From assembly GCF_902806685.2 (NCBI RefSeq), contig NC_048561.1, forward strand, positions 5,483,439-5,547,438: DNA of 64,000 bases, written 5' to 3'. The notes beneath the pieces are model-generated. The model saw only the letters and a program-made list of their open reading frames with translations, was not told the origin of the DNA and ran no database searches. Numbering within the stretch: position 1 is the first letter of the stretch; every line of letters begins with the position of its first letter. Below, in pieces: positions 20,201-30,400 of the stretch. Both the position numbers and the translations under genes were made by a program. Origin of the DNA: Maniola hyperantus (taxonomy: Eukaryota > Arthropoda > Insecta > Lepidoptera > Nymphalidae).

Positions 20201-23200
20201 ACTTAGCATTTAAAAATAGACCTCACTTAGCATTTAAAAATAGACCTCACCTAGCATTTTGTGAATATCTATAGGTTTTTTTTCAGTTCCATTTTCTCTC
20301 TTCACCTTGTTCACTGCAATTTTTTTTGACTTGATTCGACTCGATTTTCGTTTCACCGTCGACAATTTTGTCCTCGGGGTGACCTTGTCTTGTTTGATTG
20401 ACCTCGTCTTTGTCTTCTTCTTGATATCTTCACTTGAAGGCTCTCTTTGTATGCTCACCATTGTATCCATATCTGAAAATAAAAATAAATAATAAAAAAA
20501 CCGGCCAAGTGCGTGTCAGGCTCGCGCAACAAGGGTTCCGTACTACAGTCGTATTTTTTCGTCATTTTGCACGATAATTCAAAAACTATGATGCATAAAA
20601 ATAATAAAAAATCTGTTTTAGAATGCACAGGTGAAGACCTTTCATATGATACCCCACTTGATATAGTTATCTTAATTCAAAAATTGAAAATAGTAATTAT
20701 TAGTTCATGACCACAATTTTTTTTTTGTGTGATCTAACCCTAAATTCACGGTTTTCAGATTTTTCCCCAAATGTCAGCTATAAGATCTACCTACCTGCCA
20801 AATTTCATGATTCTAGGTCAACGGGAAGTACCCTGTAGGTTTCTTGACAGACAGACAGACAGACAACAAAGTGATCCTATAAGGGTTCCGTTTTTCCTTT
20901 TGAGGTACGGAACCCTAAAAGTGAAACATTTTTCTTATCGTAACCACAAATTCACGGTTTTCGGATTTATTCCTTTACTTGTGCTACTAGACCTACCTAC
21001 AGTACGCGACCGAAAGTAATGTACATCGGCCTTTAGAATGACATTTCGGCTTTATAGAGCGTTTTCTCTGTCACTCATACCTATATGACGTTTTGTCGGT
21101 CTCAACGACAGGGACAACGCTCTACAAATTTCCCATCTCCTTCTAAAGGTCAATGTACATTACTTTCGGCCGCATACTGTACCTTCCAAATTTCATGATT
21201 CTAGATTAAATGGGCAGTACAGGTTTTTTTTCACTGCCACGGGATTTTTAAAAAACCTAATTCCAAGCTATCGAAAAGCATATAAAAGGGAAAAGTGACT
21301 GACTGACTGACTGATTTATCAACTACACAGCTCAAACTACTGGACGGATCGGGCTGAAATTTGGCATGCAGATAGCTATTATGACGTAGGCGTCCGCTAA
21401 GAAAGGATTTTTGAAAATTTAACCCGTAAGTGGGTAAAATAGAGGTTTGAAATTTGTGTAGTCCACGCGGATGAAGTCGCGAGCATAAGCTAATATAGTA
21501 TAAATACCACTATAGTCATGGTCCGACATGGAGTCGTCCTCGGCTTTGCCAGTCACTTCCAACTCCAGCTCCACTTTGATGGGTTTCTTCTCTTCTTTTA
21601 TTTCTATTTGTTTCTTATCTGAAAATGAATGAATAGATAGATAACTGCTGACAGAACAGATTTGCATCTATCAGTTTTGTGACACATGAGATACAATGTG
21701 ACAAATATGGGACAAAGTAACACTCACCTTCCTGCAGTTGTACCAAAGAAGTGAGAAGTTTCTCCTCACAAAGCATCACTTGCTGACAGAACAGATTTGC
21801 TTTTTACAGTCTTGTAACACATGTGGCATATGTGATAAATATGAGGCTCACTTTCTTGTGGTTGTATGTACAAAAGAGGTGAGAAGATTCTCCTCACATT
21901 GTAGCACTTGGAGGTGGAACAGACTCACAACTCTCAGTCTTGTGACACATGAGGTACAATGTGACAAATATGGGACAAAGTAACACTCACCTTCCTGCAG
22001 TTGTACCAAAGATGTGAGAAGTTTCTCCTCACAAAGCAGCACTTGCTGACAGAACAGATTTGTATCTCTCAGTCTTGTGACACATGAGATACAATGTGAC
22101 AAATATGGGACAAAGTAACACTCACCTTCCTGCAGTTGTACCAAAGAAGTAAGAAGCTTCTCCTCACACTGCAGCACTTGTTGACGGAACAGATTCGCAT
22201 CTCTAAGTCTTGTGACACATGTGGCACATATCAGTCTCTCTGCAGCCTCCCCATCCATGTTTGACAACTGTACAAACATATCACTGATTTAATACAAACT
22301 AGCAACCCCTTCCAGCTTCTCACTGGTACCTCATAGCAATTTATGTAGGGATCTCTAATTTATGTAAATATATTTAACAAAAAGACTGACTGATTGATCT
22401 ATCAACGCACAACTCAAACTACTACACGGCGATTGTCTAAAACCTGCATCAATCATTATTACAATCTCAATTGTTCTGATTGGCTGAATTTGTGCGATTC
22501 TTGTTGCAACAATGCATTGTGGCCAATGGTGAGCGAGCATTAATCAATCAGAGATGATTGCGATCGTGACATTGTAGCTGTCAAACAACCTCGGTAGGGC
22601 CCCTGAACGATTCAGGCTGAAATTTGGCATGTGATAGCTATTATGACGTAGGCATCCGCTAAGAAAGGAGTTTTGAAAATTCAACCCTTAAGGGGGTGAA
22701 ATAGGGGTTCAAAATTTGTGTAGGCCACGCGGACAAAGTCGCAGGCATAAGCTAGTTGAATATAAAATATAGCCTATGTCTCTCAGGAATAATGTATATT
22801 TCTACTGGTGAAAGAATTTTTAAATTGGTTCAGTAGTTTCAGAGATTACTTCCTACTTACAAACTTTACCACTTTATAATATTAGTATCTAGATAAAACA
22901 TACCATTATGTCAATCATTTAGTTTACTTTCCAATAGCAGCCAATCTCAATGGGACTAATCATAAAATAAAATAAAATAAAAATCTTACATATAAACTTT
23001 TACAAGTACTTAGGAATAGTCGGATGCATCTACCATAGATGCAGGAATTTACAAATAGAAATAAAAGGAGTACCTAAGCTTTTACCTTCTTTCGTGTTTA
23101 GTTTGTACCCTCAGTATAAATGCAAAAGTGTGTGTTTGTTTGATGGTTTTTTGGTATATCCTTCAATCACATCGCAACGGTTTTTTTTATTTATTTTTTA

Positions 23201-24198
23201 TCCAGGTAGGTACAAGTTAGCCCTTGACTGCAATCTCACCTGGTGGTAAGTGAAGATGCAGTCTAAGATGATAGCGGGCTAACCTGGAAGGGGTATGGCA
23301 GTTTTTATTAAACCCATACCCCTTTTGTTTCTACACGGCATCGTACCGGAACGCTAAATCGCTTGGCGGCACGGCTTTGCCAGTAGGGTGGTAACTAGCC
23401 ACGGCCGAAGCCTCCCACCAGACCAGACCGGACATTTAGAAATTATAAAATTCCAAATATACGGTGCTACGGATTGACGTGATTTTTTGCATGGGTATAG
23501 ATAAAGACCTGGAGAGTGACTACTTTTTATCCCGGAAAGCCAAAGAGTTCCCATAGGATTATTAAAAAACCTAATTCCACGCGGACGAAGTCGTGGGCAT
23601 TAGCTTTTTGTAGTTACTTTTAAGATTTCTTTTTGTAACCTATTATTTGTGTTTTGTGGTGCAATAAAAGAATATACATGTGCAAAATGTTTACGCCAAT
23701 CCATTGCTCGTATCCGTGGCGATATAATAGAAAGACAAACCAAACAAACAAACACACTTTCGCATTTCATTATATGGTATGGTATGGTATGGTTCATTAT
23801 ATAGCATGTCTTTTTTTGAAGATGCTTTTAATAGATTTTGAAACTTGTGTAAATCAAATTCATTGTGGGATCGACCCCAGACACCCTTAGTAATTCCAGG
23901 ACCTTTAAAGAGGAGTCGTGGTCAGCATTTACCACGAAATCATAGCCGTCCGACTACTGTCTGATGTCTCTTATACATAAACTACTATAAGTCACGCACC
24001 ATTGCTATCGCTAGATACCTAAGTTTAGACCATAATACTAACCACTAAGCCAAAGCAGTCGACGAACATATCAGAGTAAACCTCCTTCTGCCCGAGCCAG
24101 GAGTATTCAGCGTTTAGAAGCCTGCATTTCTTCTCAAAACCACAACACCTGCATACGCCTGCGTCGACAACTGGCCCTTTGCTTTTCAAATCACTCAT
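17047..24198 (-). CDS. Gene B: ZAD-C2H2 zinc-finger protein (7 exons, 573 aa)
   Basis: Exons are 24198-24043, 22267-22126, 21618-21508, 20472-20251, 19772-19526, 18343-17747 and 17293-17047. The phases 0,1,1,1,2,2 all match, and the 1722 nt end in TAG. Exons 1 and 2 form the ZAD (VCRCC and ICATC). Exon 3 is Glu/Asp rich and exon 4 is Lys rich. Exons 5 to 7 encode ten C2H2 fingers colinear with those of C and D. Fingers 8 and 9 (FYLPGQLKEHM, then TGERNFRCEHC..SYPRL) are the best conserved. It should be a nuclear DNA-binding regulator that dimerises through the ZAD. Partial copies of exons 2 and 4 lie just downstream of the real exons. The exon 1 donor gttagt is weak but keeps phase and homology. 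Confidence 0.88.
17326..17476. repeat. Tandem 70-80 bp duplication in gene B intron 6
   Basis: cagtcacacttctta...atatgtgagtgtgactcatc...attcctcttgtgtcac occurs twice in a row. Related attcctgttgagtcacac sequences lie at 28155-28287 and 34920-35095. Confidence 0.75.
17549..17700 (+). mobile_element. Helitron-like element, type 3
   Basis: It runs ctagctgccctgccgaactt...ggttcagctgttctcgagat. A second copy in the opposite orientation is at 46876-47056. Confidence 0.6.
17747..18343 (-). CDS. Gene B exon 6: fingers 2-7
   Basis: Acceptor cattccacag, donor gtatgt, 597 nt. It covers CRLC, CMEC, CHIC, CPQC, CTQC and CKDC fingers and ends in the first Cys pair of finger 8 (CHVCDR). Confidence 0.9.
18431..18648 (+). 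mobile_element. Helitron-like type 1, full length
   Basis: ctagctgatgcccgctactt through cgcatttataatattagtat gga, in gene B intron 5. Confidence 0.75.
18945..19155 (+). mobile_element. LINE-c C-terminal fragment
   Basis: The open frame ends NRVVHIWNKLPKDVVMSSSV, typical of the extreme C-terminus of a non-LTR reverse transcriptase. Matching pieces: 47165-47232 (-) and 50870-50920 (+). Confidence 0.6.
19156..19338. mobile_element. MITE (gcgattgtct / gcggttgttt family)
   Basis: The left end gggcgattgtctaaaacctg and the rc of the right end (ctaccgcggttgtttgacag) are imperfect inverted repeats. The interior has caaccaatcagagatgattg-like text. Confidence 0.75.
19526..19772 (-). CDS. Gene B exon 5: pre-finger block and finger 1
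   Basis: Acceptor ttttttcag, donor gtaatt, 247 nt. It encodes AVTIVENSYACPF, the signature before finger 1 shared with C and D, then CIYCRQKF...LREHTMTH. Confidence 0.9.
19823..19998. mobile_element. MITE with ctcccgcaaattgctaatgc ends
   Basis: The left end ctcccgcaaattgctaatgc and the right end gcgcaatagcaatttgccgg are inverted repeats. Same family as 757-921 and 57711-57880. Confidence 0.75.
20081..20250. repeat. Duplicated 3' end of gene B exon 4 with a 24-bp tandem array
   Basis: tagacctcac(c/t)tagcattt starts at 20081, 20169, 20193, 20217 and 20241; the last four are 24 bp apart. Each unit contains the exon 4 splice donor (gtgagg on the minus strand). 20091-20165 also repeats about 75 bp of exon 4 coding sequence. 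Confidence 0.85.
20251..20472 (-). CDS. Gene B exon 4: Lys-rich linker
   Basis: Acceptor tattttcag, donor gtgagg, 222 nt, phase 1 to 1. It is basic (DIKKKTKTRSIKQDK, KRKSSRIKSKK). Confidence 0.85.
20497..20922 (-). mobile_element. Interspersed element (ggttccgt family), near full length
   Basis: It starts aaaaccggccaagtgcgtgt and ends ttgaggtacggaaccctaaa, opposite in orientation to 10893-11322. Confidence 0.78.
21000..21182. mobile_element. Palindromic MITE (gaaagtaatgtacatcgg)
   Basis: cgaaagtaatgtacatcggc and ggtcaatgtacattactttc g form terminal inverted repeats. The inner gagcgttttctctgtc / gacagggacaacgctc arms are inverted too. Confidence 0.78.
21283..21494. mobile_element. Helitron-like type 2
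   Basis: atataaaagggaaaagtgac followed by repeated tgac, ending gtcgcgagcataagcta. It ends only about 15 bp from the gene B exon 3 donor. Confidence 0.72.
21508..21618 (-). CDS. Gene B exon 3: acidic linker
   Basis: Acceptor cattttcag, donor gtattt, 111 nt, phase 1 to 1. It encodes a Lys/Glu then acidic run (KVELELEV, AEDDSMSDHDYS). Confidence 0.82.
21728..22085 (-). pseudogene. Three partial tandem copies of gene B ZAD exon 2
   Basis: Copies at 21728-21831, 21853-21950 and 21991-22085 repeat the 3' two thirds of exon 2 (CVTRLRD..LF..QVL.CEEKLLTSLVQLQEG) at about 135-bp spacing. Two of them keep a gtgagt donor. All lack the acceptor and the first coding third, so they are probably not spliced in. 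Confidence 0.82.
22126..22267 (-). CDS. Gene B exon 2: ZAD second half
   Basis: Acceptor tttgtacag, donor gtgagt, 142 nt, phase 0 to 1. It encodes LSNMDG then LICATCVTRLRD. This is the only copy with an acceptor. Confidence 0.9.
22364..22757. mobile_element. Helitron-like type 2 with a MITE nested inside
   Basis: The Helitron (agactgactgattgatctat ... gcataagctag) is interrupted at actactacacgg by the MITE at 22429-22606 (cgattgtctaaaacctgcat ... acctcggtagggcc). Confidence 0.75.
22966..23128 (-). mobile_element. LINE-d 3' end with (taaaa)n tail
   Basis: The minus-strand tail ends in ttttattttattttat, preceded by aagtacttgtaaaagtttat. The mirror copy is at 31785-31922. Confidence 0.6.
23195..23460 (-). 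mobile_element. SINE (ggcgcagtgg family), head missing
   Basis: Body segments ttagactgcatcttcactta, ggcatcgtaccggaacgcta and gcttcggccgtggctagtta are recognised on the strands expected for a minus-strand copy. Confidence 0.7.
23463..23606 (-). mobile_element. Helitron-like type 1 fragment
   Basis: ggattgacgtgattttttgc ... tccacgcggacgaagtcgtg, the low-coordinate part missing. Confidence 0.6.
24043..24198 (-). CDS. Gene B exon 1: start codon and ZAD first half
   Basis: ATG at 24198 gives MSDLKSKGPVVDAGVCRCCG, ending DCFGLV before donor gttagt. It is 156 nt, the same length as gene C exon 1, and matches it along its length (KKCRLLNxEYxW, YSDMFxDCFGL). Confidence 0.85.
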
Positions 24199-24560
24199 TT
24201 TAAGCTTTGCTTTACTGCTGTGCGGACATCTTGTAAGCAGAGTTTTATTATAGCTTACAAATGTACAAGTAGAAAATAATAATAATAGAAGTAATAGATC
24301 AAAACACTAAAAAATAAAATCAAAACCTTCACTTCCGAGGAATTCAACAAAGAGCATGAGCATGATCACGGACCAATAACATATAGGATACCTACATGAT
24401 GTCTGGCACAGACCAATAACATATAGGTCGGTGAGCATGAGTACCTATATCATAGATTATCTACTATATTACTAGAGATAGATGTGCGACTTAAGGGGAC
24501 TCAGTTCAGTGCTTTCTTCATACAAGCGTAGGAGGGAAATTACAACAATATTCGATATTG
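24199..24560. promoter_or_regulatory. Presumed gene B upstream region with repeated cagaccaataacatatagg
   Basis: The spacer between divergent genes B and C carries accaataacatatagg at about 24393 and 24413. The same motif occurs in the F-D spacer at 49493 and inverted at 50330. No TATA box was assigned. Confidence 0.4.
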
Positions 24561-25489
24561 TGCGCACAAAACTAAGATTTATATCGATTTATTTCGTGAT
24601 TATCTAGGTTTATTGATATATAAAACATTGAAAAAAATATTGATTTAAAAGTTACGAGGCTCAAAAGATTCCTATTTTAACACTAAATTAATGACAACTT
24701 TGGATGTAAATAAATAAGATTAGCGACATGAAAATTCTAAATCAATTTATCATTAGACGTAGTTTATTTATTCACTACTTGAAATAACTTTACTTTGCAA
24801 ACATAAATTCAGCAGTTTTTTCTCAAAAATACTTTTCCTAAACCCTTTTCGCGCGCTTGATTTCAGTGAAAATCATCGTGCCTCTCAACTCTCTCATACA
24901 ATGTCAAGTGAAAAGCAAACATGTTACCCACGTGCGCTGCTAATTTCGGTCGAGCGTCCTGCGTCACCTTAAGATTTCTTTTTCAAAGTTACGCGTGTGC
25001 TCACATCTAGAGGGCACTAATAGCGCGCTAGGCGTGCGAGAGCGCGAAAATTTAAATGCTATTTATAAAAGTACTTTACTAGCATATTTTATATTTTTGA
25101 ACATGTTTTTTAAAAATATCAATAATTCCATTAACGTTTGTTTAAAACATGTTTAAAAATATATATTACAAGACTGACTCTTAAAATACTAAATTATAAA
25201 ACACTATACCTAGAAATAAAAAGGTTTTAAGGTTTTGTAAAGTATTTTATTTTCATAAATTCGGAACTAGGTACATAAAATACATACCCAAATTCAAGAC
25301 CCACGAGATTGTGAAATAGGTAACGCTCAAATCCAAAATTTTTGGTTATTTACTTTTCATAACTTTCATATTACTACCACAACTGGTGTATTTCAACGAT
25401 CTTCAAACTGGTGATTGCAAATTTGACAATTCGTAACTAGGTATATATTTCATCATCAGTCTTGCTTTCTAAATGTTGTCCTACTATCT
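24561..25489. other. AT-rich spacer, no feature recognised
   Basis: No open frame or repeat family was identified. Confidence 0.5.
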
Positions 25490-26264
25490 CTTTTTATTGT
25501 TTAAATGGTTTCATAGAGAGGAGTAGCCAGGTTTTGGAAAGCCATGCACACATCTGAAAAAATAGTAACATAAAATATGCATTAGTCTATACTTACTTAT
25601 TGTACTTAATTAGTTGATAGTTGATACCTATAATATAAAAATAACTTAGTCAATAAAGTTCAAAATAAATGTTGTAAGTACACTTAATTACAAAACAAAA
25701 AATTTACAGAATTAGTAGTTAATAATCCACAGCAATATGATAAATGCAAAAGTGTGTCAACCTGTCTGTATGCTAGCTTTTTACAGTAAATTTGTGTAAC
25801 CGTAGGTATATGATGAAAGTTAGTACAGAGATAGCTTGCATCCAGGTAAGGACATAGGCTTCTTTTGTCACGGAAAAATCAAACAGTTCCCATGGGATTC
25901 TCAAAAACCCTAAATCCACGTAGACAAAGTGGTGGTCAGGCTATCACTGTACCAAACAGATGATCTGTTTGGTACAGAGATAGCTTGCATCAGACAGTTG
26001 TAACTTGTAGGCCACTTTTATCCCGGAAAATTGGACTTCTCACGGGATTTCTAAAATAGTTTTTTCGAGCGGACGATTTTTTCGAGCGGACGAAATCGCA
26101 GGAAGTATATACCTAGTATCATGATAAAATGTTGTAATGGTGCCTTAATGGTGCACAGAGTTTGACTCATTGAAGTAATTTTGAGTTAGATTACGAGTGA
26201 GCTGATTTTATACTTACCGAATTAGTCACATCCAGACACACATCGAGATCTCCGTGGCATTTTT
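25490..26264 (-). other. Possible small spliced transcript
   Basis: A 47-nt candidate exon at 26264-26218 (acceptor atttgtgcag, donor gtaagt) precedes an acceptor ttttttcag at 25553 and a TAA, with an AATAAA on the minus strand at 25498-25493. One frame stays open (KCHGDLDVCLDVTNS then MCAW...), but no start codon is visible upstream. It could equally be chance. Confidence 0.25.
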
Positions 26265-26799
26265 CTGCACAAATATATTCACAGAAAAATCATTTCACAA
26301 AGCAAAAACAAGTCCGTAATCCGTAGCCGTGGTCAGTCGTTCAGGCATGAATCGAGTCCGTAAATCAATCCTTAGAATATAGTTATCGAGGTGGTGAAAG
26401 GAAATACAGACTACAGAGTCCTGTTATTAAAGCAGGGTCAGATAAATTTAACAGAAATATAAATATTTACAAACATGAAAAGTTGGTTATAATCACAGAG
26501 GTTATAATTTATTAATGTCATTAAAATTACAGCAATGTGCCCGCCATCTGTTGACGTCTTTTGTAAACTGTTATCTATTTGTTTAGCTGTGCTCGCGCTT
26601 AGATGGCACCACAAGCGAATTTCAATTTGCGATTTTTTAATGTTCTGGAGTTGCACCCCTATGACCTATATAATCTGAAATTCAATTCCGAGTTCTTTTT
26701 TTATTAAACTGGGTTTACGGCTCTGGGTTCTAATTTTTTTGCTTTTGAGCCTGTCTAACACTGGTTAAAAATCTGCCAAACTCGACTCCTGAAAATACC

Positions 26800-26880
26800 A
26801 AATATGCCATCTAGATTGGCGACCTCGCACCGGAAAGCCCAGCGTTGGAAGCCCCTCTCCCCCAGATGCCAGTTAGATAC
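26800..26880 (+). mobile_element. Possible LINE fragment
   Basis: gcgacctcgcaccggaaagc resembles the start of the RTE-like piece at 56955. It is too short to be sure. Confidence 0.35.
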
Positions 26881-27009
26881 CAGTTGATGCCAGTGAAAAC
26901 ACCATAGATTGAAGAAAAACTAGAACCCAGACCTGTAAAAAAAAGAAAAGTGTCAGTCACAGACACACAGACCGTAGGTAAGCCGTAGGTAGGTACACCA
27001 GGAAGCCAT

Positions 27010-27180
27010 AGATCACAGAGTTTTTTCTGGTCGGTGATCACAGAGTATCAGTATATCGTCTTCCAATATTTATCAATCCGAATCCCACAGAGTACATTTA
27101 AATACTCCTATATGTTCACAGAGTACTTTTTACATAAGAAAATATATTTTTATTTCTGGTCGGTGCTGTATATGCTGTGT
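27010..27180. promoter_or_regulatory. Gene C upstream block shared with gene D
   Basis: cacagagtactttttacat lies at 27117-27135, and tctggtcggtg occurs at about 27018 and 27155. The same words lie upstream of gene D at 50418-50436 and in inverted form near 50590. It may be a shared promoter-proximal block or a repeat. Confidence 0.4.
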
Positions 27181-27253
27181 GTATATGTTACTGGAACCGA
27201 ATCCCTCGAATTTCGATCTAATAATTACAATTTTTGAATAAAACTCACTAAAA

Positions 27254-27409
27254 ATGAGTATAACTACACGCAAGGGGCCCATATTTGACCCCGGACTGTG
27301 CAGATGTTGTGGTGCTATCAAAAAGTGTCGCCTATTAAACGTAGAATACGAGTGGAATGACCAAAAAGAAATATACTCGGACATGTTCATGGACTGTTTT
27401 GGTTTATTG
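27254..27409 (+). CDS. Gene C exon 1: start codon and ZAD first half
   Basis: ATG at 27254, 52 codons ending DCFGLL before donor gtttgt. The reading is anchored by near-identity with gene B exon 1. Confidence 0.87.
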
Positions 27410-30400
27410 GTTTGTAGCATTTATAAATTATCTAGCTTGCCTTAACTGCCCCGCTAGTCACTAACTTATTCAGCTGGTTTTAGTCCCAGACTGGACTGTG
27501 TCGTAATAACTATTTATGTTATAAATTAATAACAACAATGATTTTTTTTAATTTATTCTTTTTTAATAATGAATTCTAGCCCCATAAACTGCCACTATAC
27601 ACAAAAATCCCTTAATTTTATTACTACAGTCCAAGACCCTATTCTATATCCTTAACAAAGTATGGATTCCAGACCCTGAAATGTATACTCCAGTAATAAA
27701 TGTGATTTTTATATAAATGATAAGAAAGCTTGGGAATGAGTTACTTAACGGCTTTGTGATAGTTCTAATAAGTTGAGGGGCCTTGTAAAGTGGTGATAAT
27801 TAAAAGAATACCTGGCTGAGTTTGTTGTGGGCTCTTCTCAGACCTGGGCGCGTTTGGAACCTTCGCAGCTTTAGTTTTTAAGTTCGCGTAAAAATTATCA
27901 CCACTATATCATCTTACGAATGCAACGACTGACTTTCAAAAAGTGTAATTTATTACCTATTTTGAATAAGCCATTTGATTTGATTTGTTTTATCAGTTGT
28001 CGCACTTGGACGGCGGAGCGCCAGGGCGGCTGATCTGCGCCACGTGCGTGTGTCGACTGCGCGAAGCAGTCAGCTTCCGGCAGCAGGTGCTGCGCTGCGA
28101 GGAGAGACTCTTGACTCAGATGCATGGCTCAGGTGATCTTAGCACCATGTATCGAGTTATTCCTGTTGAGTCACACCCCCGTGTGTAACACTGTGACTGA
28201 ACAGGAATTTAAAAAATAGTTGTCCCGTTGAGTAACACTGTTACTCAATGGGACAACTATTTTTAAAAATTCCTGTTGAGTCACACCTACATAATGCGTT
28301 CTCTTTCGCTCTCCCTTTTCCACTCTCTGATAAGGTTGATAGCCCGTTTCCATTGAAATAAAATGAAATCCATACTAATCACACTAATCTAAATATATAA
28401 AAGGATAAGGTGACTGACTGACTGACTGACTGATCTATAAACGCACAGCTCAAACTACTGGACAGATCGGGCTGAAATTTGGCATGTAGCAAGCATAAGC
28501 TAGTTTATAATATGGGTAGTGATGTTATTTCAGAAGGAGGAAGCACTGAAGTGAAAGTGGAAGCTGTGAAAGAAGAGCCCGTCCTCATCAACTCGGAGAT
28601 GGAGTACCCCGAGTGTGATGATGCAGTGGACCATGTTGACCATGGTATGAATAGAATAGAATATATTTTTATTCAAGTAAACTTTTACAAGTGCTTTTGA
28701 ATCCTCAACTAGTTTAATTAACCACTGGTTCGGAATGCCGTTCCTACCGAGAAAAGGCAGCAAGAAACTCGGCGGCTGCTCTTTTCAAGTGATGATCAAT
28801 TTACAATATTATCATACCATAATATGTACCATATGTTCCAGAAGCAGGTGCTATTTTCCCTTTTTCAGGGTTCTGTTCCCGAAGAATAGAATAGAATATA
28901 TTTTTATTCAAGTAAACTTTTACAAGTGCTTTTGAATCGTCAACTAGTTTAATTTACCACTGGTTCGGAATGCCGTTCCTACCGAGAAGAACCAGCAAGA
29001 AACTCGGCGGTTGCTCATTTCAAGTGATCAATTTACAATATTATTATGCCACTAGCTGATGCCTGCGACTTCGTACGCGTGGAGATTTCGAGCACTGTGA
29101 TTGGCCAATTCACGGTCCGCTCCGCTCCACTCCGTCCAACCCCGCGTCGTGGAAACGTACCCTTAGTATGGATTGCATTTTTAGAAATGGAAGAAGACAC
29201 ATTGGTACCAGCGAAGAAACCAAAAAGAAAATCCCTCAGGCAAAAGTTAAAAGGAAGCAAGAAAGGCAGTACTAACAAAACAGGGTCAGTTGATGCTGCA
29301 GAGGCGCCACTCCTCGGCCGAGATGACAAACTACTGGAATTCCAACAATATAGTAAGTACTAAAGTCTTTCCACGGAGAGAAGTTAGTTTTTTATTTATT
29401 CAGATACAAGTTAACTCTTGACTGCAATCTCACCTGGTGATAAGTGACGATGCAGTCTAAGATGGAAGCGGGCCAACCTCAAAAGGAAAAACCGGCCAAG
29501 TGCGTGTGCGTGCAAAAATGATGTTCCCATACCCACAGTATTTTTAAAAGACCTATTCAACGATACCCCACACTATGGGGTAGACGAGAAAAAAAATCAT
29601 CCCCACTTTACATGAAGGGGAGCTACCGTAAAAAAAATATTTATCACAATTTTATTTCACCACTTTTTAGGCGTGATTAATATACCCATGCCAAATTACA
29701 GATTTCTAGTCTCAGAGATTAACCGAGGACGGACTGACATGGTGAAATTATAAGGGTCCCTTGTTTACTACGGAACCCTAAAAAGATGCAGATTTATATA
29801 TAATATAAATGTTGGTTTCAGAACTCCAGACACCGACCCAGCCTGCAAAGCAAAATGGCTGCCGGACGGAGAACTCTAAGCTCAATCACAATATCCTTAC
29901 TATCGTGGAAAACTCCTTCGCTTGTCCTTTCGATACATCCTTCAGCGATTACTTCTGCGTATATTGCAGGCAGGTATGTACTGTAGTAACTCATGTATGC
30001 GTATCTAATTATAGTGTATAAATATCGGCTTGACCATCTCACTATCCACGTCTTCACTGTGCGGCGCGGTCCGAACTCGACTCCCCGCCTCAGTATGATT
30101 ACCCTCCCACGCATACTGCGTGGGGTGAGACTCGAGACGACAGTGTCTTGAACGTAGTATATGTGTTAGTTGAATGTTCGACAACTCCTGTTTGTTTTGG
30201 TATCAACTTTCTGTACAAAATGGCGGTTTTCCTTTAGTTCAAATAGACCAAATGTCGTAATTCGACAACTCTCTACTCTTTGTACAAAATGGCGGTTATA
30301 CTAGGTTTTTTTTGATTGAAAAATGCTGTTATCACAGGTGTTCACAGATCCTCACAAGTTGCGAGAACATTCCATGAGCCACGACCCGAAAACCTTCAAA

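Noticed and set aside
29046..29363. 105-codon frame read as an independent gene starting MPLADACDFVRVE
   Set aside because: Its first half is a Helitron remnant and intron. Only 29185-29352 is coding, as gene C exon 4.
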